From Pseudo-nitzschia pungens (Eukaryota > Bacillariophyta > Bacillariophyceae > Bacillariales > Bacillariaceae), in the NCBI GenBank assembly GCA_037355855.1, contig CM074759.1, positions 1,426,001-1,490,000 of the forward strand: 64,000 bases of DNA, in the 5' to 3' direction. Positions 43,879 to 56,048 of the stretch are shown here, piece after piece. The stretch's first letter is position 1. Each line of letters starts with the position of its first letter. The notes under the pieces were generated by a model that did no database searches, was not told where the DNA came from, and saw only the letters and a program-made list of their open reading frames with translations. The position numbers and the translations under genes are program-made.

Positions 43879-45566
43879 CGTCGGGTCGTTCGTTAGTTTT
43901 GGAATCTATTCACTGGGCTTCGGGTGATATTCCCATCTGTATTCTATTTGAAAGACTATAATCTCGCCTGCGGCATTCTTCTTGGCATGTTCCCTTCGTT
44001 CGTTTTTTGAAAAAATAAATCGTGACACGGAGGTGACGACCAGGCAAATGCACTGAACAAAGCGCACCGTATTACCGTACGTCCATAGTAAACTACCATA
44101 ATGGGAATGGGAAGTCCTATCGGCGATACCGTACCGGTAGGCGATAATTTTGTTCACTAACAATTTCACTGATGGTGGCGTGAATAATTTTATTAATTAA
44201 GGTTTACGCGACATCGATACGGTAAGAATCGATAGGAATCTATCAGAACAAAAATAATAAAAAAAAACGAACGACACTAGCTAGGTAACCTTACTAACGA
44301 CCGTTTTTCAAATAATAACGAAAATGACCCAATGCTACGGTAAGGTTAGTAAAGATGCCTTCCATCATTTTATGCCATCATGCACCGCGCGAGGTCAGAT
44401 TTTCTCGAGAACTCGTTGGGATTGGAGCAACATTTACCGTAAGTTACGAGTACCGTACAGAAAGGAATTCCGTGCTTGACGACTTTGCTTCAGTAATACG
44501 AAGTAAGGTAAGGTTTAGTCTAGTAAGGAGGAGGATTATCGTCAAAACGGATGTTATTTTCCCTGGTAGTACTGGTATGCACATTTCTTCTGCAAACGAG
44601 AGCAGCAGTTCTAAGTTCTACAAAGTGCTATCCCTGGTGGAGAACATCTCATGTTTAGAATAACCCCTGTCCTTCTCTGTAAATCCGCATTAGTAATGCC
44701 ACCACTAGCACCAGCCGTGAAAAAGCTCCTCCTGCTCCCACCATCACCAAATGAATTAGTAGTATGATCTTTATCAGCATGCCTTCTGCTTTACGTTAGT
44801 ACTACTTATGTGCAATTGGATAGCAATGATCTTTCAGAAAGTTTTTTCAGCTTGACTTAGAGTGCAGTAATGTCTAGGTTGTTTGTGCTGTAAGACTGCA
44901 GGACCAGCAAGGATTCCTCCATGGTGCTGCTTTCCCATTACCTTCGATTGCACAACATACGTACGGTACTGGTGGTACCGTGCTAACGCACAAATAATAT
45001 GCGAGTACGTACCGATACTTGTACGAGTAATTACCAGTATCAGTAAGGCTAACCTTACCAGTATCAGTACAGATCCTGTTTCTCTGCTGAATGAATTCCG
45101 TTGTTCACAGAACGACTACCGGTAAGGTTACTACCGGAATGTCCATTGCACGCACTGCGCGACGCGAAAGGCGAAAGCGGAATGGCAAAATGCTGTCATA
45201 GGACGGTAACCTACGTATGGGGCGTACTACTACGTGGCACACGTCACAGCGTCGTCACACACTGGCGGCAACCACTTCTTCGGAAACGTTTCCTCCTACG
45301 AAAGTGCGAATGAGTGATGTGTGTGTGTGTGTGTGTGTGTGTGTTTCATCTTGGCTTCACGGAACTTTTGCTAGGACCCAAACAAGAACTCTTCTCTTTT
45401 GATGGGTGCCAACATCGTATTCCTAGTAATGACAACGGAGCTCTGTATTATTCACTTCTTGTCCCTCGTTCGTCATGCACACAAGTACGAAATTGTATAA
45501 GGTGTGCCAACAGAGTAGGACGCAATGAAGGTTGAATCAAGGTTAATGAATCGAAAAGCATCGAAA
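43879..45566. other. 1.7-kb spacer, TG microsatellite
   Basis: This lies between divergent genes. Short frames have no support. A perfect (TG) microsatellite of about 13 repeats is at 45318-45343. ACCGGTA motifs recur (about 44129, 44990-45065 and 45118-45128), several as CTTACCAGTATCAGTA-type variants. Confidence 0.55.
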
Positions 45567-47676
45567 ATGACGGGAATAACTCGGACGGTTTTGCAGTTGC
45601 TGATTGTTGTTACTGTTCATGTGGCTTCGGGGTTTGTGCAATTCTCTCCGAAAAGAAAATCTACCAATGCTAACAGGCAGAGATGTTCCCCGGCATTTGC
45701 ATCGGTGGTCAACACAACCATAGATACAACAATGGTACCAGGCATCACGAGAAGGAAGGAAAAGATTGCGAAGCACACGTTCATGAATGACATCAAGCAT
45801 GCGTATCGTGACGAAAAGTCAAAGCAATCCACAAACAAATACAACCACAAGCGAAACAGTGCTTCGTCGACGATACGAAAGGTCAAAGCAACCACTCGAT
45901 CTAGGAACAAGAACAACAGCAATAAGAACAGGAACAACAACCTGAGCAACAAGCGAAAGCGAAGTCCGAAAGAGGACCAATTTCAATGGCTTCACTGGGT
46001 TTATAAGCAATGGATTGATACATCACCAGGTGATCTAACAGACGAGAACGTGATCAAACAAATGACAGCGGCCATTCCGAGATGGTCGCAACGAAAATCA
46101 CTCGAGGCTGCCCAACGTGCCGAAGAGCTGTTGGAACGTCTGATCAAAGAATCTCTCGCGGGGAATCCCCACATGAGGACGAATCCGCAGACACCACCCG
46201 GAGTTCAAACGACAACGGGTTCGGGATCCGGAGAAGCTTCTGCTCCCTCCTTTATGCTTACCGTATCGGATTTCAACGCCGCAATGGATGCCTATGCAAA
46301 GATCGGAAACCCCGCTGGCGTGCAGCGGATTTTGCGACGAATGGAGGCGTTGCGGACGTCTTCCGTCGAGGATTTTGCGGATCTCAGCCCCGACGAATTC
46401 TCGATGAGTACCCTGGCCACCGCTTGGGCCAAGAGTCACTCGGAAGAAGCAGCACAAAAAGCCGAAGCAATCATCCAATACATGGACTTGAAAGATTTGA
46501 TTCCGAACACGATCACCTACAACTCTGTCCTCCACGCCATTGCCGTGGGAAATCAATGCGACAGGGCATTGAGGGCCGAAGACATTGTCCAACGAATGAA
46601 AAGGCGCCACGAACAAAAGGGAGAAGATTGCCAGCCAGATGTGTACACATACCAATCACTTATCCAGGCATGGTCCAGGACATCGCTTCCAGGGGCCCCC
46701 CAAAAGGCGGAACAGATCCTCCAATTCATGGACGACGAGGCCGCGTCGGGGAGGAAAAATTGCAGGCGATTGGCACCCAACGCATACTGCTTTACCAGTA
46801 AGTACTACCAAACCATACGGCTGCTCCGAATGCTGAGTGCCTTGACGGGAACACTGCACATTCGCGCATGACTTCGATCAAACTTCTCAACACGCTCTTT
46901 CTTCGTTGTCGAATGAACCGCAACAGCCGTGATTCACACATGGGCGCGATCTTCCGAAAAGAACAGGGCGCGGCAAGCCTACCAACTGCTCAACATAATG
47001 ACGCGACGATATCACGAAGCAAAAAGGAATTACGAGACTCAACAGACGAAGAAAACGAAAAGCCTTTATAAATCACTGAAACCAAATGTGAAAACATTCA
47101 CCTCCGTCCTCAACGCCTGTGCGCGGCCTATAAATACCTCCGAAAGAGAAGACGCCTTTGCCATTGCCCGGCTAACAATGGCCGAACTGTCGGTTGGAAC
47201 GTATGGAAAACCGAACTTTTTGTCTTACGCAGCCTACTTATCGGTATGCGCAACGACGTTGGACTGTGGCCCCGAAAGAGACGAAGAAGTGAAGAAAACT
47301 TTCGAAGATTGTGTAAAAGCGGGTGAAGTTGCCCAGATTGTGTTGGAGAAATTGCACTCGGCGGCATCTCCGGAGTTATTGGACCAACTCATCGGTGAAC
47401 ACATTGGTGAGGGAGGTCAGATAACGATCCCAACAAGCTGGACGAGATCGATTCAAGGGCGAGCGTCCAGGAGGGAATTCGTTCGCGAAAGTTGAGCCCT
47501 ACGAGGAAGCGGTCAACAAGATTCCAAAATCGTTTCAGCAACGGCTCGAGGACGCTTCAAAATATGGAGGTACATCTAGTGTTTACATAGAACGGAGCAG
47601 GCCTACAGTGGTAGGAAAAGGGGAAAATAAGATTTCATGGTCTAAAGCCGAGTTCAGTTGGGGTGCTGAGAAGTAA
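45567..47676 (+). CDS. Organellar pentatricopeptide-repeat (PPR) protein, 2 exons, one apparent +1 frameshift
   Basis: Exons are 45567-46797 and 46927-47676 (129-nt GTAAGT...CAG intron, phase 1, giving NAYCFT|TVIHTWARS). ATG 45567 starts a signal-type sequence (MTGITRTVLQLLIVVTVHV) ending ASGFVQF, which fits a plastid bipartite presequence; an earlier in-frame ATG at 45525 is also possible. A basic Asn/Lys/Arg-rich linker follows, then PPR-like helical pairs: SDFNAAMDAYAKIGN, DEFSMSTLATAWAKS, NTITYNSVLHAIA, DVYTYQSLIQAWS, NAYCFTTVIHTWA and NVKTFTSVLNACARP. PPR proteins bind organelle RNAs one base per repeat. Near 47457-47459 the frame must skip one base of GGG to give SIQGERPGGNSFAKVEPYEEAV and run to the TAA at 47674; otherwise it ends at 47495. 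Total length 3n+1 supports one extra base. Confidence 0.82.
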
Positions 47677-47973
47677 GACTGAAAGGAAGTGATCCTCCAA
47701 GAAATTTTTAGGTCACGATTTCAGACGTAATTTAGAAAATAGTATTCTAAGTTCAATTTGATGATAGGATAACCGTAATTGTACATTTAGCCTTCTCTTT
47801 TTGATGGAGATTGTCTCGATTCACAATCCGAGGACAAGCTGTCCTAAAGACCCCGTAAGTAGTTCTTGGTGATGAAACTCCCACTACTGTATTTCATTCA
47901 GTCATGGAGCGAGAACTGGTTGACATCTACAGTTATATTTCCTTAGCTATTGTTGATTTGAATTCCAAGTTTC
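47677..47973. other. Convergent spacer
   Basis: This should contain the 3' UTRs of the PPR and P5A ATPase genes. Nothing else is seen. Confidence 0.5.
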
Positions 47974-50900
47974 TCAAAATTCATCATAGACTGTCTCGAT
48001 CACTTCAGCTGCATCTTCAATAATGCTTTCCGTAACATTGGTAACATTTGTTGCATTCAAACCCAATTCTTCCAGTCTTCCCTCTTGCAACATCAACTCT
48101 TCCCATTGTTGCTCGTTTCCTAGCAAGCTGAACATTATGAAAAAGATAACACCCACTGTTCTAGCAAGACCGAACACATCCTTGAACGTTGTACCCTTCA
48201 AACTTGCAAATAAGATTTGAGGCGCGAAAATGAATTTCATCAAACGGTCAAACAAAAATGAGCCCGCAACATCAAACATGAGAAGCTTCAATACGAAATC
48301 GCGGAAGGACTCTTCGGGGAAAGGGACCAGTTGGAAGTACTTGTTAAGACTCGGAACGCTCTCCGATGCAAACATAAATGTCAAAATGAATGTACAGACC
48401 AAACTCCATAAGAGTGGACGGTTCTCCGTTAGCCCGGTCATGAAAGGTCTTCCTTGAAGATTCACAACAAACACAGTGACCTGCTGCACGTTGCTAACAA
48501 GGAAAACAACTGTATTCAGGATTCCGGGCTTGAATTCACCGTCCAAATCAGCATCGTAGTCATGGGGCAAATTCTTTTTGGCATAGTAAACTGCAATCAT
48601 CATTGTTGTCAAGTGGATGGCAAACTGACCCAAAAGACTAATGAAAAGTGCTGGATGGAAGATTGATGTCAGCGGACGGACACTAGATAACCTGTCAAGG
48701 GGTTTCGAACGTGAAACAGACATGAATGATATCGAGCCAAGCATTCCCATCGCCGTCATTTGTGTATCCCCATATTTTACACCATCGAGGTACAGAACTG
48801 ATAATGAGTACGAGCTAATAAGACATTGAAGCGCCATGATTTGATACTGGTTAGAAGAACGTGGAAGAGCACAGTGTGAGTAAATGTTAACCTTTGCTGA
48901 CCGACCAATGAGGAAGAATGAATCAAAAATCGAAAAAAATACATACCATCTGAATACTAGAGACGAGAGTGCATCTTCCTTGACGAACAATATCAACGCA
49001 ACTCTTGATACTTGGCATTTTGCTTGTAAACGGTGCAGCAATACTAGCATCACCAAGCTTCACCATAGGTAGTTCGCCAGTCTCCATGTCATCGAACTGT
49101 TGGGCCATCAATCCAGCAGACGCTTCGACACCACCACCTTTGACAATACCGTTCTTTGCTCTTTCGGCAGCGGTTTCTTCTGCAAGAATCTCTTTCATGG
49201 CCTTGAACGAAGCCCACGACACGCCTTTGGCTTCTAGTTCCGCAGTTCTCCTGAGAAGTTTCTCTTGTCTTTCCTTGTTTTTGCGCTTTGCTTCTTGCGC
49301 CTTTTCGGCTGCAGACATGTTCTTTTTGTCTTTTGAATTCTTAGCTTGGTGTCTCTTTAGTGCTCCCTCTCTCACTTTGATCTGATACAATTGGACAAGG
49401 TCCTCCTTCTCAACGAGTTCGGGATATTTAGCGGGGTCTACACCGATGGATCGGATTTTCATCTTGAGGAGTGTCACCGGCAGAGCACGGAGTTGGTTCA
49501 GTTGGTCTTGGCTCATGATGGCAGTTAGCTGCTGTTCAGGTTCCTTTTTCTTCGACTTGTCGTCGGATTTTTCATCGGTTTTGTCGACATTGATGTCTCC
49601 AAATCCAGTAAGGAGTGCTACACCAACATCAGCGCCCTTCAATGCACCGACATCATTGGCACCATCACCACACATCAGACAGGTTGCACCAACCGAATGT
49701 AGACATTCAATGACTGTCTCCTTCGCATCAGGAGTCATTCTCGAAAACACCTTGAAATAGCCCAGCACAGTCTTTGTGGCGTTGTCGCTTTCAAGCGCAA
49801 GGGCGAGGCTCTTACCAGTTGTCGCAAGATCGTTATCCTTTGAAAGTGTCGGAATGTGGGATGCATCGAAATCTCCCACTTTTTCTCCCGTTTCATAATT
49901 TTCCCAATAAAGTGATCCATTCGATTGTTCCAATAGAAGAATGGGTTTGAACTCTTTCTTCTTCTTCTCCTCTGCTTTCTCGACCACTCCTCTTTTCTTC
50001 AGGATAAGTTTCCTCAGTTCTTCATTCTGTTCCGTGAGTAGATAATCTGAGTCGGATTTCTGACCAATAGGTTCAATGATGTTTACTTCCTTGGCGACGT
50101 GAATCGCCGTTAGTAATGCATCACCCGTCACCATAGCAATACTCATACCGCCTTCCTTGAGTCTTAATAAGACCGCAGAGGTGTCCTTTCGGACTCGGCA
50201 CGTGAACGCAATAAATCCAGCAAATCGTACGTCCTTCTCACAGTTGGCGCGAGAATCTTGTGCTTCGCTGATTTCGCCTTGCGATGCGAGGGGCTTGAGC
50301 GCCATGGCAATCACTCTGTATCCTTCCTTTGAGAGATACGCAGCTTTATCATCGTACCCCTTTGGTTTAACAGCAAGCAATCGACCAACAGCCTCCGGAG
50401 AACCCTTCAGGACAGAATAGTGTTGTCCACTGGTTACGGATTTGATGACACAGCTCATCCTCTGTAGCTTCGAACTAAAGTGATGCCGGGTCAAGACTTC
50501 AATTTGTGTAATGTTCTTTTCCGAGAAAACGTTGATGGGCTTTCCTTCGGGCCGTTTCTCCGTTGCCTTAGAAGGAATGACGTTCCCACTTTCTTTGGAA
50601 AGTTCCCACCTCATGGACTTTAACGGAGCGCTTTCGAGCGGATCACCGGTCGTTTCGCCCTCGATGTGTACAAGTGAGTGGCACCCGGACAAAACCATCG
50701 CGGCTTCGTCGTGGATTTGAATCATGGGAGTCAAGAATTTCGAGTCTTCGTCCTCCTTTCCTTTCGGTATTTGCAACTTCGAAGGTTGACAGACACCGAC
50801 GGCAACGAGTTCGTCGGTTGTTAGTGTTCCTGTCTTATCGAAGAGACAAGCATCGAGCTTTCCGGCAATGGGAACTCGATAAGGTTCGGTACAGAAAATG

Positions 50901-52997
50901 TGGAGCTTCATCAAAGTCATCAAACTGTTGTTGACAGCAAGTGCCATCTGCATTGGGAGTTCGGGTGGAATAACACTAGTGATAATCAAGATGCAGTGCA
51001 ACAACAGTTCGAATTTGCTTCGTTTGTCGCTTTGAAGACCATGATACAATACGTAACCAGAACTAGTGACTGCAAAACAGAAAAGCAAAAGCAACAACAA
51101 TCCAGTTTCTTTCTCGTGCCCCTTGACCTTTTCTTGCGACCCTTCGATCATTCGAACTAGTTTTCCCTGCTGCGAAGAGAATCCTGTTCGAAGGACAAAG
51201 CACACGCAACCATTGTCCGGCGGGTTAGGAATCACCGGCGTAAACGACTTGGTCTCGCCGACCTGCGACTCGAGCTCCGCCGCACCCTTGCACTGCAACA
51301 TTTTTGTCCCGGCGTATGCCACGTTCATTTTGTTTTTTCCTTTCATGCTCAGGTGCTCGCCGTCTTCCATTTCCGACAGACCTTCCTTCATCTGTGGCAC
51401 GGATTCTCCGGTGAGACTTGCTTCGTTAACAACCGTAGAACCCCGGAGCAAAAGCAAATCGGCGGGAATCAAGTCACCTCCCTCGTCCTCGACCTTTTTC
51501 GATACAACCTTTTTCTTTTTGTCGCCGTCGGCTCCACTATTGTTGCCCGACGCAAAGTGGGGCTTGACCCTTGTCAAGCTCATGATATCACCCGGCAATA
51601 GTTCCGTGGTTTCGACACTAGTCCAGGATCCCTGGCGGTACACCAAGACCAGACGGGGCTGGTTACCCATTCCCCGAAGCGCAGACAAACTCTTGATGCG
51701 AGAAAACACAACAGTCGCTTCGAACGTCAATACCATGAAAAGAGTGAAGAAACTAAAATTTGGCGGCGAGACGAGTACCGTGTGAGCAGCTTAGAATTCA
51801 TTCCCATTTCATCATCGGTGCTTTCCATTCGTGATCGAACCTACCTATATTGCCAGTATTCGTCCAACATCCAAAGGATGACGCAGAAAATCTACGAAAG
51901 AAAAGGAGCAGAATCAATCACACTATGAGACACAAATAGGGAATGCTGCTGCAGAAGTCGTTAACGTCTATTGCAGGCAATCATTCTGGCTCGACTAAAC
52001 TCACCTGAAACACCGTAAACGGCGACAATAGCTGCGCCTTGTAGAGTTCGATGAAGGTGGGCTGTTTCACACTAAAGGCGTTGGGCCCGTACCGAATCTG
52101 CCCCGAGACGAGGTGCATATCCGAATCGAATCCCTTCCACGTTGCGAGAAAGTCTTTTCCAAAATTGGTGCCGCACCGGATCTTGGACCATTCCGAGCTG
52201 TCGGGATCATAGACGTAACGCCTGCGATGGTACTCGAAGGTCATGCCGAGCGTGGGATAGTATTCCAACGGGACCAAGACGTGGCGTCCCTTGGCGGGAA
52301 CGATCCGGGCGTGGGTGGGCAGATTGGAAGGAATGTTCGCAATTGCCCGGTCCATCATGTCCTCGTTTTTCTTCTTTGCGGTCTTCTTCCAAGCGGTGAG
52401 CTTCGCCTCGTCTTCTTCCAGATCGAGTTCCATCATGGACTCGGGCAGCTCCGTGGCATCGGCATCTATTTCTCGGTAGTTGATCCACACCAAAAACGCC
52501 ACGGACCAGTACTGCATGAGCAAGACCAGGGCATGCAGGACGGCGAGAATTCCCAAAATCAGGGTCGGCGTGAATTCGGTAGCGTATCGAGATGGAACCC
52601 TCATGTTTTTCGGGAGCGAATCCAGGACATTCTTTTCCTTGTCCTTTTTCTTTTCCGCCGCCAGCTCTTCGATGTCCATGTCCATCCAGTCGAACCAGCC
52701 GATTTTCTTGGTCCGGCGATTGGGATCGTTAATGTCTGCAAACGTGTGTTCCAGTTCGGCACGCAGCTTGGTCGATCCTTCCATCACCTCGAACCCCTCA
52801 CGATCGGCCTTTTCGAGAAACTTGCGGTACGGCTCTCCGATCGTGGAAGTTACCCACAGGATTTGGTAGATGTACAGGACCAGAAAGACGACATTATAGA
52901 GTCGGATGCGACGGCGACGACTCCCCGTGCTAAACTTTGGCTTGTAGGTGGAGACACGGAGAATGCGCTTCGAATCGGTTTCCTTGGCATAGAGCAT
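47974..52997 (-). CDS. SPF1/ATP13A1: P5A-type ATPase of the endoplasmic reticulum, 4 exons
   Basis: P5A pumps extract mis-inserted transmembrane helices from the ER membrane. Exons are 52997-52005, 51891-51845 (47 nt), 51752-48947 and 48846-47974; introns are 113, 92 and 100 nt. Spliced length is exactly 3n, giving 1,572 aa with no frame break, in contrast to several neighbours. Core motifs are VVNEASLTGESVPQ (actuator TGES), IPPELPMQMALAVN (the P5A-specific PPELP), CLFDKTGTLTTDE (phosphorylation Asp), VTGDALLTAIHVAKE and CGDGANDVGALK. The tiny second exon encodes IFCVILWMLDEYWQYS, a conserved N-terminal-domain segment. Length exceeds the roughly 1,200 residues of yeast Spf1 because of Lys/Glu-rich inserts (for example KKKKVVSKKVEDEGG and a long charged cytosolic insert at about 49070-49580). 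ATG 53051 is an alternative start 18 codons upstream. Confidence 0.94.
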
Positions 52998-53796
52998 TGT
53001 TCTCGGTCGTGTCGTGTTTCTCCTCGTCAAAAGTCGATTGTGCGGTCTCAAAGGACAGAAACAATAGATACCGCGTCAACCCAGCAATGCGGTGAAAAGT
53101 CAATTATCCCTCCTGTTGAAGTTAGTCCTTATGCAGGATGTGTTGCAAAGAGATCTCGCAAATGTCCTGATTTGCGAAGAGGACGAAAAATAAAGGAAGT
53201 AGTTAATGCTCGCTACGAGTGGTTTAGGGTGGAATTACTTTCCGGACACTTTCAAACTTTGAAAAAAGCGCATCACGCGGCCTTGAAACCCACGTGCGAT
53301 GCGGTCGGTGTTTCGTCGCCGTCAATTTTTCCTTTTCTTTCTCATTTGGAAGGCGCAGTTCTTGTTCGCCTAAGGTTTAACTACCGGTAGCCAACCTCCA
53401 CGGTAAGAGTAAGACTTGGGTGAGTCGAGCCTGTCGATTGGATCTATTTCAGTCGAATCAGTCAATCAAGTACTGTGTGTCTTTGGTCATGAACGTAGAG
53501 TAAGAGTTTAGCCGCTAACCTCGTCGCGACACCGTAGAAAACAGTACATTTTCTAGATAGCGTCAGCAGACGATTTTAGCGCTTAAACACAATATCTGTC
53601 TCCGCGTCCGTCAGTCAGTCTACCGTTTTTTCGAATCAATAGAGGTTCGAAATCTCCGAGTCGAAATTTCGATCACTTTTTTTTGCTCTGATTACATATA
53701 TTTGCAACAATAATTAATGCAAGTTGCTCTGTAACAAACAAACCACTTTAAACTTTAAACCACTAACAACATTAACTACAAGCGCTCGCGCTCGCG
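52998..53796. other. Upstream region of the P5A gene
   Basis: No gene is supported; a frame covering 52113-53390 on the plus strand is a shadow of the ATPase. Short GC-rich GCGCTCGCGCTCGCGCT repeats lie at about 53782-53797. Confidence 0.45.
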
Positions 53797-54043
53797 CTAC
53801 TCCTCACGAGGCCACTGCGCCTTCACTCTCTCCAGCGTTTCGATTTTCTCAGGGGATAGATGTTCCCTTGCAATTTCCATCCTCTCGTTCGTGATAGCTT
53901 TTGCTGTGTCTGCAAATTTTTCAAGATCCTCTGCCATTTTCTTTGCAACCTCTGTGTGCTTAAGTGTGATATCCTCCTGTTGTAATTCCTTCAGTACAGC
54001 GAGGAAAGTTGTAGTCTTCGTCCAGTTGGTGTGGATGCATTAA
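53797..54043 (-). other. Possible exon or gene remnant encoding a helical C-terminus
   Basis: The minus strand is open from about 54043 to a TAG at 53797-53799, without an ATG at its start. It encodes a charged helical sequence with VLKELQQEDITLKHTEVAKK, then ITNERMEIAREHLSPEK and ending VKAQWPREE. Composition and clean termination look coding, but no upstream exon, start codon or homologue is recognised. It may be the last exon of an unannotated gene, or a decayed copy. The upstream boundary could be an acceptor CAACTAG at about 54050. Confidence 0.3.
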
Positions 54044-54298
54044 CAGCTAGTTGACGAAACAGTACTATGGTTATGGCAGAAGATTGCACCTGTTGTAATA
54101 CCGGATGGACTCGGATCGTAGGTAGTACTGCCTGTACAACACAAGAATGTTACATTTTCCTATTCGCAGTGATAAACAGCAATATCCTATAATTTACCAA
54201 CCTCAGTCATACTATTCCCAATTATCTATTTCATTAGTCTTGCGATTGCGAGCACATCCAGGAACGATATCATTATTCGAGTTCAGGAGTCCGTCTAT

Positions 54299-56048
54299 TC
54301 AATCAGTACCAGTTGTTACGCGGATGGGGACACCTCCGAAAGGCTTTGGAATGATGCTTTTTGGGTTCCACCGAATGGCTTTCGTCTTGTCCGACCCCTC
54401 GCCCAGCAGCTCGAAACGCTTCACTCTGCGAGCCACCAAGGACAAAAATACCCGCATCTCTGCCATGGCCAGTGGCTCGCCCAAACATCTCCGATGGCCG
54501 GCTCCGAACGGAATGAAATCTTGCACCGGACGTGTGTCGGGATCCAGCCAACGATCGGGAACAAAATTATTGATCGGATCCAGGGACGTGCTCGATGCGA
54601 TCTTTGGGTCCAGCTCGTGGGTCAATCGGACATTGACAAACACAGCCTGGCCCTTCGGGATCTGTTTGCCGTCCAACACCAATCGGCTCCTTGGCAATCC
54701 TGGCGTTGAGAACTGCCAGTGGTTTGATTCGCATGGTCTCGTGAATAACAGCGTCCAAATAGGGGCAATTTCCTAAAACCTCCCGAGTGATTTTTTCTCC
54801 GTGGACAGACACTAGTTTGTGTTGCTCCTGCACTAATTTTTCGAACACGTCCGGGTGCAAGCCAAGCAAAAACATGGCAGTGGCCAGGGTCGAAGCCGAG
54901 GTTTCGGTCCCAGCGATGAGCAGAATCAAAGAATTTTCCACAATTTCGTCCAAAGTAAGTTTCTTGTTTGACTCGTCGTCGGAAGCGAAAACCATGGCGC
55001 TCAATGTAGACCCATCCGGTCCATTTTCTTCTAAGGCAGCGACTTTTTCTTTGATCTTGGATACCAGGTACCTGCGTGCTCGGAAGCTCGGTAAAAGAGT
55101 ATTGCCCGGAAAAGTCAAATAGGCCTCGATGTTGAGTAGACTGTTTACATAAACATCGACAGCCCGTCGAAAGCGCTCAATTTCTTCTTCGCCTTTCAAA
55201 TCGAGTCCGAGAATCTGCTTCCCAGCCACATCCAGAGAAAAGTGCTGACAAGCTTCTTCCACTTCAATGGTGCCTCCATCTTTCACAGTATCTAATTGTT
55301 CCTTAGCGATTTCCACGATCTTCGCTGTCGCGTCTTGGATTGCGGAGGTAGTGAACGCTTTACCCATCAAACGCCGAAGAAATTGGTGTTTTTTCCCGTT
55401 TTGAAACAAAACACTATCAGAAGAAAACAAAACCTCCCTCTTCTTCTTCTTCCTCTTGCTTGTTGGTTGAGCTGCCATTGACATAACATCGAATTTCTTG
55501 CTTTTCAACACGGAATTGACGTTCTTGGATCCAGAAACCGATGTTATCGGAAAGCCCATGAAGTAAAATCTCCAAGTAGAAGGATGACCTAATTTTGCAG
55601 ATGTTTCGCTGTAGAAATACTCTGGGCCTTTTTCTTTTGACCCTGCTAAGATATTGTTCCCAAAAAATGGGCAGCCTAGTGGAGCGGTTTCTGGTAAGGG
55701 TGCACCGAGATTAGGGTCGAAATTCTTGTTTAGACCGGGCCAGAGCAAGCGACGAACATGATGTTTGAAGAAATTGATCAGCAACTGGACTATTCTCTTG
55801 GCTTTCGAGACGCCTCCTTCGCTACTCGTGTCAACTAGAGGGATGCTCGATTCGTAGAGACGTTTGCCACTTGCGTTGTACCTGTCCCAAGTGAACGCCC
55901 CTGTTAATGGCTTCCTGTACGATGTGATCGAACCCTGTTTCGACGGGCGAAGAGGGGTCGTCCATGCTTTTGTCTCGCAGAATAAAGCAAGGAGACCAAA
56001 GAGGAAAAGATAAGTGTTCTTGTATTTCATGGTGTTCAGGCTTCGCAC
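54299..56048 (-). CDS. Cytochrome P450, one apparent +1 frameshift
   Basis: A haem-thiolate monooxygenase. N-terminal hydrophobic leader TYLFLFGLLALFCETKAW suggests ER or plastid-type entry; ATG 56030 is an alternative start. Landmarks in order are: C-helix-like region QFLRRLMGKAF, I-helix ILLIAGTETSAS (oxygen-activating Thr), K-helix ETMR (ExxR), NNFVPDRWL (PERF-like), and haem loop FIPFGAGHRRCLGEP with the Cys ligand. Between the K-helix and the beta-strand DGKQIPKGQAVFVNVRL the frame changes by +1: near 54679-54680, dropping one base of GG gives AKEPIVLDGKQIPKG. Total length is 3n+1, so one base is extra; the repaired protein is about 582 aa. The pattern resembles CYP26/CYP120-like retinoid or carotenoid-modifying P450s, but the substrate cannot be determined. 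Confidence 0.88.

Noticed and set aside
52113..53390. 425-aa plus-strand frame
   Set aside because: It is a shadow of the P5A ATPase first exon; the minus strand has the clear protein.
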